Shown: one piece after another, positions 61,970 through 64,000 of the stretch
Layout of the letters: the number at the start of each line of letters is the position of its first letter
Numbering within the stretch: the stretch's first letter is position 1
Assembly (NCBI GenBank): GCA_000621425.1
Contig: JHYJ01000007.1
Coordinates: 62,001 to 126,000, forward strand
DNA: 64,000 nucleotides
From: Lachnospiraceae bacterium AB2028
GTDB lineage: Bacteria; Bacillota; Clostridia; Lachnospirales; Lachnospiraceae
Reading direction: 5' to 3'
Made by a program: the position numbers and the translations under genes
The notes under the pieces: model-generated
The model's input: only the letters and a program-made list of their open reading frames with translations
What the model was told of the DNA's origin: nothing
Database searches by the model: none

Positions 61970-61996
61970 ATCGAGTAGGGAATTACCCTACTCGAT
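61970..61996 (-). terminator. hairpin after the propeller-like gene
   Basis: Perfect 11-base stem ATCGAGTAGGG and CCCTACTCGAT, five-base loop, then TTTGTT on the minus strand. Confidence 0.6.
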
Positions 61997-62037
61997 AAGT
62001 AAAACATAATTTCAAATTACTGATCCTTTTATACAGA

Positions 62038-64000
62038 TCACCACAGGTTCAGGTACAATCCGTTCATAAAGCCATTAAACCATACACGGTCTACTTTACT
62101 TGCTATCTTATTTGAATCCTTTCCGTTGTAGTGATAAAGTTTTCCGTCTGACAGGTAGGTTACGTTCTTGATAGAGATATAATTGATCGAATCTTCAATA
62201 TCACCAAGTTTCAGTTCCTTTTCACCCTTCTTGTTGTATATGGTTGCATTATCATCACTGTCAAACACAAGGGTCGCTCCATCATCAAAGATAACTCCGT
62301 ATTCATAAAGCGATACGTCCTTCATGTACTTTTCGCATTCCTTACCGTCATAGACGAAGATATCAGCCGTTTCATCCGATTCGTTTCTGTTCTTGAGGTA
62401 ATATACCTTATCAGCAGTCATCGCAGCTATACCTTCTGCTTCATCATCAAAGCCTGCATCCTGTACAAGTTTTGAACCATCAATATTGAAGAGATAGGTT
62501 TCTTCCTCTTCCTCGTCACGGTTATTCTTAGTCATTACCTGTATAGCAGCCTTTCCATCCTTGAATGATATAGCCCAGTCACACAAACGTCCTTCCACTC
62601 CAAGATCCTGACCGGCATCCGTACCTATAGCATAGTAAAGCTCACTATATCCCGAGTAAGTACCATATCCAAATCCCAATTCATCGGCAGCTTCGAATGC
62701 AAACTCAATATCATCGATACTGATCTTTTCTACAGATGACATATCAGCTTCCTGATAAAAAGCAATCGCTTCATTGCCTTCATGCCAGGGAAGAGAAACT
62801 GCCTGGCATTCAGGAACGATTACTTCCGATTCGCCATCCTTATAATAATTAAGCGATACAAAGGAAAGATCTACCTCATAGTCCTTTAATTCATCCCTTA
62901 AATTCTTTCTGTCAGAAACTACATACCACTCTTCAATTGCATCATCATAGGCATCCTTAAGTTCCTCGTAAGCTTCCGTATCATATAAATAGAAAGTATC
63001 TTCAGATGCATCATAATAATATGTATTCTTATCATCCTCGTTATAAAGAGCGTAATAATAGTTATCCCCTATCAACGTACGGGAGCAGTAATTCAGTATA
63101 AAATCAACTCTTCCTTCATAGCGACCGCTGGTGGCCATTTCCTCATAATATGCACTAAAAGCACTTGCACAATCCACCTGCCTGAAAGCATCTTCCTGTG
63201 TAGGATATACCGGTTCTTCAAATGATGCATCATCGGATGCATAAGGATCATCTATAAAATCATAAAGAGAAGCGCTGGTCCCCAGAGTCTCAGTATAATA
63301 AAAACCGTCGGTAGAATGGATTGCTTCTGAACCCAAATGATCTGTTATCTCTTCCGGGGAACCACCTTTGTAGTCACATACATACAGGCCCGTATCTGTA
63401 TCGTTTACTGCCTTTCTGTAGTAAACCACATCTTCCATGGGAGCGCAGATAGATTCTACCTCCTCATCGACTTCCTTTGTTTTAAGTGTTGAAAGGTCCA
63501 GATAATTTATCGTGAAATTACCTTCCGAATCTTCATCCGATGTGTATATAGCCGCCTTGCCGCCCTCCGCAAGCGTGACAACGGAAACATCCTTTGCTAT
63601 CTCCTCGGATTTCTTTCCGTTGTAATAATACAGCCTTCCCTTCTGGTTAATGTACAACACATCGTTATTTGAAAGCAATGTTACATTCCATGAAGCAATG
63701 CCGTCATCAATCTCTTCCACAAGCTTTTCATTCTTGTTCTCATCTTTTCCAAGTTTGCTTACCTGCACACGGCAAAGAGTACCTTCATAGTCGTTATCAA
63801 GCTCACTGAAGAAATAGAGATACTTCTCATCATCCGTCCATGTGACAAGCCCTGCGGGCAGACCATATTCACCACTTACATCACTGCCGAGATCAAGCTC
63901 GCACACCTCAAGCGAATCAGGATTTTTCTTTGTTGTGTCTTTTACAACATAGAGAGTGTCATCACTCACATAAGCGGCAACTTTTGATGTCTTGCCTTTT
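62038..64000 (-). CDS. secreted or surface WD/DUF5050-like repeat protein, 5' end missing
   Basis: At least 653 residues; the frame is open to the window end, so the start is outside (a GTG at 63969 is internal). Short repeats of the type WTDDEKYLYFFSE, NDVLYINQKGRLYYYNGKKS, and GKLYHYNGKDSNKIASKV, with Tyr-Tyr-Asn-Gly-Lys, recur every 40-50 residues and suggest a beta-propeller built from DUF5050-like units. A central Asp/Glu/Tyr-rich part breaks the repeats. No catalytic motif. Probably follows a signal peptide or membrane anchor beyond the window. Confidence 0.6.
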   Translation of the reverse strand, partial: KGKTSKVAAYVSDDTLYVVKDTTKKNPDSLEVCELDLGSDVSGEYGLPAGLVTWTDDEKYLYFFSELDNDYEGTLCRVQVSKLGKDENKNEKLVEEIDDGIASWNVTLLSNNDVLYINQKGRLYYYNGKKSEEIAKDVSVVTLAEGGKAAIYTSDEDSEGNFTINYLDLSTLKTKEVDEEVESICAPMEDVVYYRKAVNDTDTGLYVCDYKGGSPEEITDHLGSEAIHSTDGFYYTETLGTSASLYDFIDDPYASDDASFEEPVYPTQEDAFRQVDCASAFSAYYEEMATSGRYEGRVDFILNYCSRTLIGDNYYYALYNEDDKNTYYYDASEDTFYLYDTEAYEELKDAYDDAIEEWYVVSDRKNLRDELKDYEVDLSFVSLNYYKDGESEVIVPECQAVSLPWHEGNEAIAFYQEADMSSVEKISIDDIEFAFEAADELGFGYGTYSGYSELYYAIGTDAGQDLGVEGRLCDWAISFKDGKAAIQVMTKNNRDEEEEETYLFNIDGSKLVQDAGFDDEAEGIAAMTADKVYYLKNRNESDETADIFVYDGKECEKYMKDVSLYEYGVIFDDGATLVFDSDDNATIYNKKGEKELKLGDIEDSINYISIKNVTYLSDGKLYHYNGKDSNKIASKVDRVWFNGFMNGLYLNLW

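Overview
The window looks like chromosomal DNA of an anaerobic low-to-mid-GC Bacillota, most likely a clostridial Lachnospiraceae (Butyrivibrio-like). I infer this from the gene set: a single-chain pyruvate:ferredoxin oxidoreductase, a 2[4Fe-4S] ferredoxin, MetY, a VanW-domain protein, clostripain-like C11 lipoprotein, many cytosolic and membrane GGDEF proteins, AGGAGG-type ribosome binding sites and sigma-A promoters. I see no phage, insertion sequence, integrase, rRNA or CRISPR array. Most genes are on the minus strand.

Layout. 1-9 kb: VanW-type envelope protein, a 36-residue membrane peptide missed by size cut-offs, an odd PfkB kinase, an SCP2 protein with a histone-like Lys/Ala/Pro tail, endonuclease III, ferredoxin, YfbR nucleotidase, a GT2-GtrA fusion and small membrane proteins. 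9-21 kb: PFOR, then an eight-gene minus-strand run (CYTH, polytopic membrane protein, NrnA, DUF3783, RmuC, MBOAT acyltransferase, AlgJ/AlgX-like protein, MTA/SAH nucleosidase). 21-33 kb: an ECF sigma/anti-sigma pair on the plus strand, then glycogen/maltodextrin genes (malQ; lacI-type regulator plus glgP) linked by a shared LacI-type operator, a histone H1-like repeat protein, Hsp33, a soluble LacI-sensor/GGDEF fusion and MetY.

33-45 kb is a six-gene signalling operon: Cache hybrid kinase with receiver and Hpt, receiver-GGDEF regulator, membrane hybrid kinase, a hybrid kinase with an embedded DegV (fatty-acid-binding) domain and Hpt, a Na+/amino-acid symporter, and a receiver protein. It diverges from a lone type IV pilin-like gene. 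45.8-48.6 kb (plus strand) holds a serpin-thioredoxin fusion lipoprotein, a small membrane protein, and what looks like a frameshifted, internally deleted fusion of a CD1871A-type CXXC protein with a 4Fe-4S protein.

48.6-56 kb: glmS, tRNA-Leu, a membrane GGDEF protein and two tandem ClpX-like AAA+ ATPases with non-ClpX N-termini. 56-64 kb: C11 lipoprotein, a NaChBac-type voltage-gated channel, tRNA-Ser, a GtrII-like membrane protein, a glycerol-1-phosphate dehydrogenase-like enzyme and a partial propeller-like protein cut by the window end.

The best candidates for something undescribed are the DegV-containing hybrid kinase operon, the tandem ClpX-like pair, the serpin-thioredoxin locus with its chimeric iron-sulfur partner, and the histone-like Lys/Ala tails. 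All calls are from reading sequence and motif memory; no database search was run.
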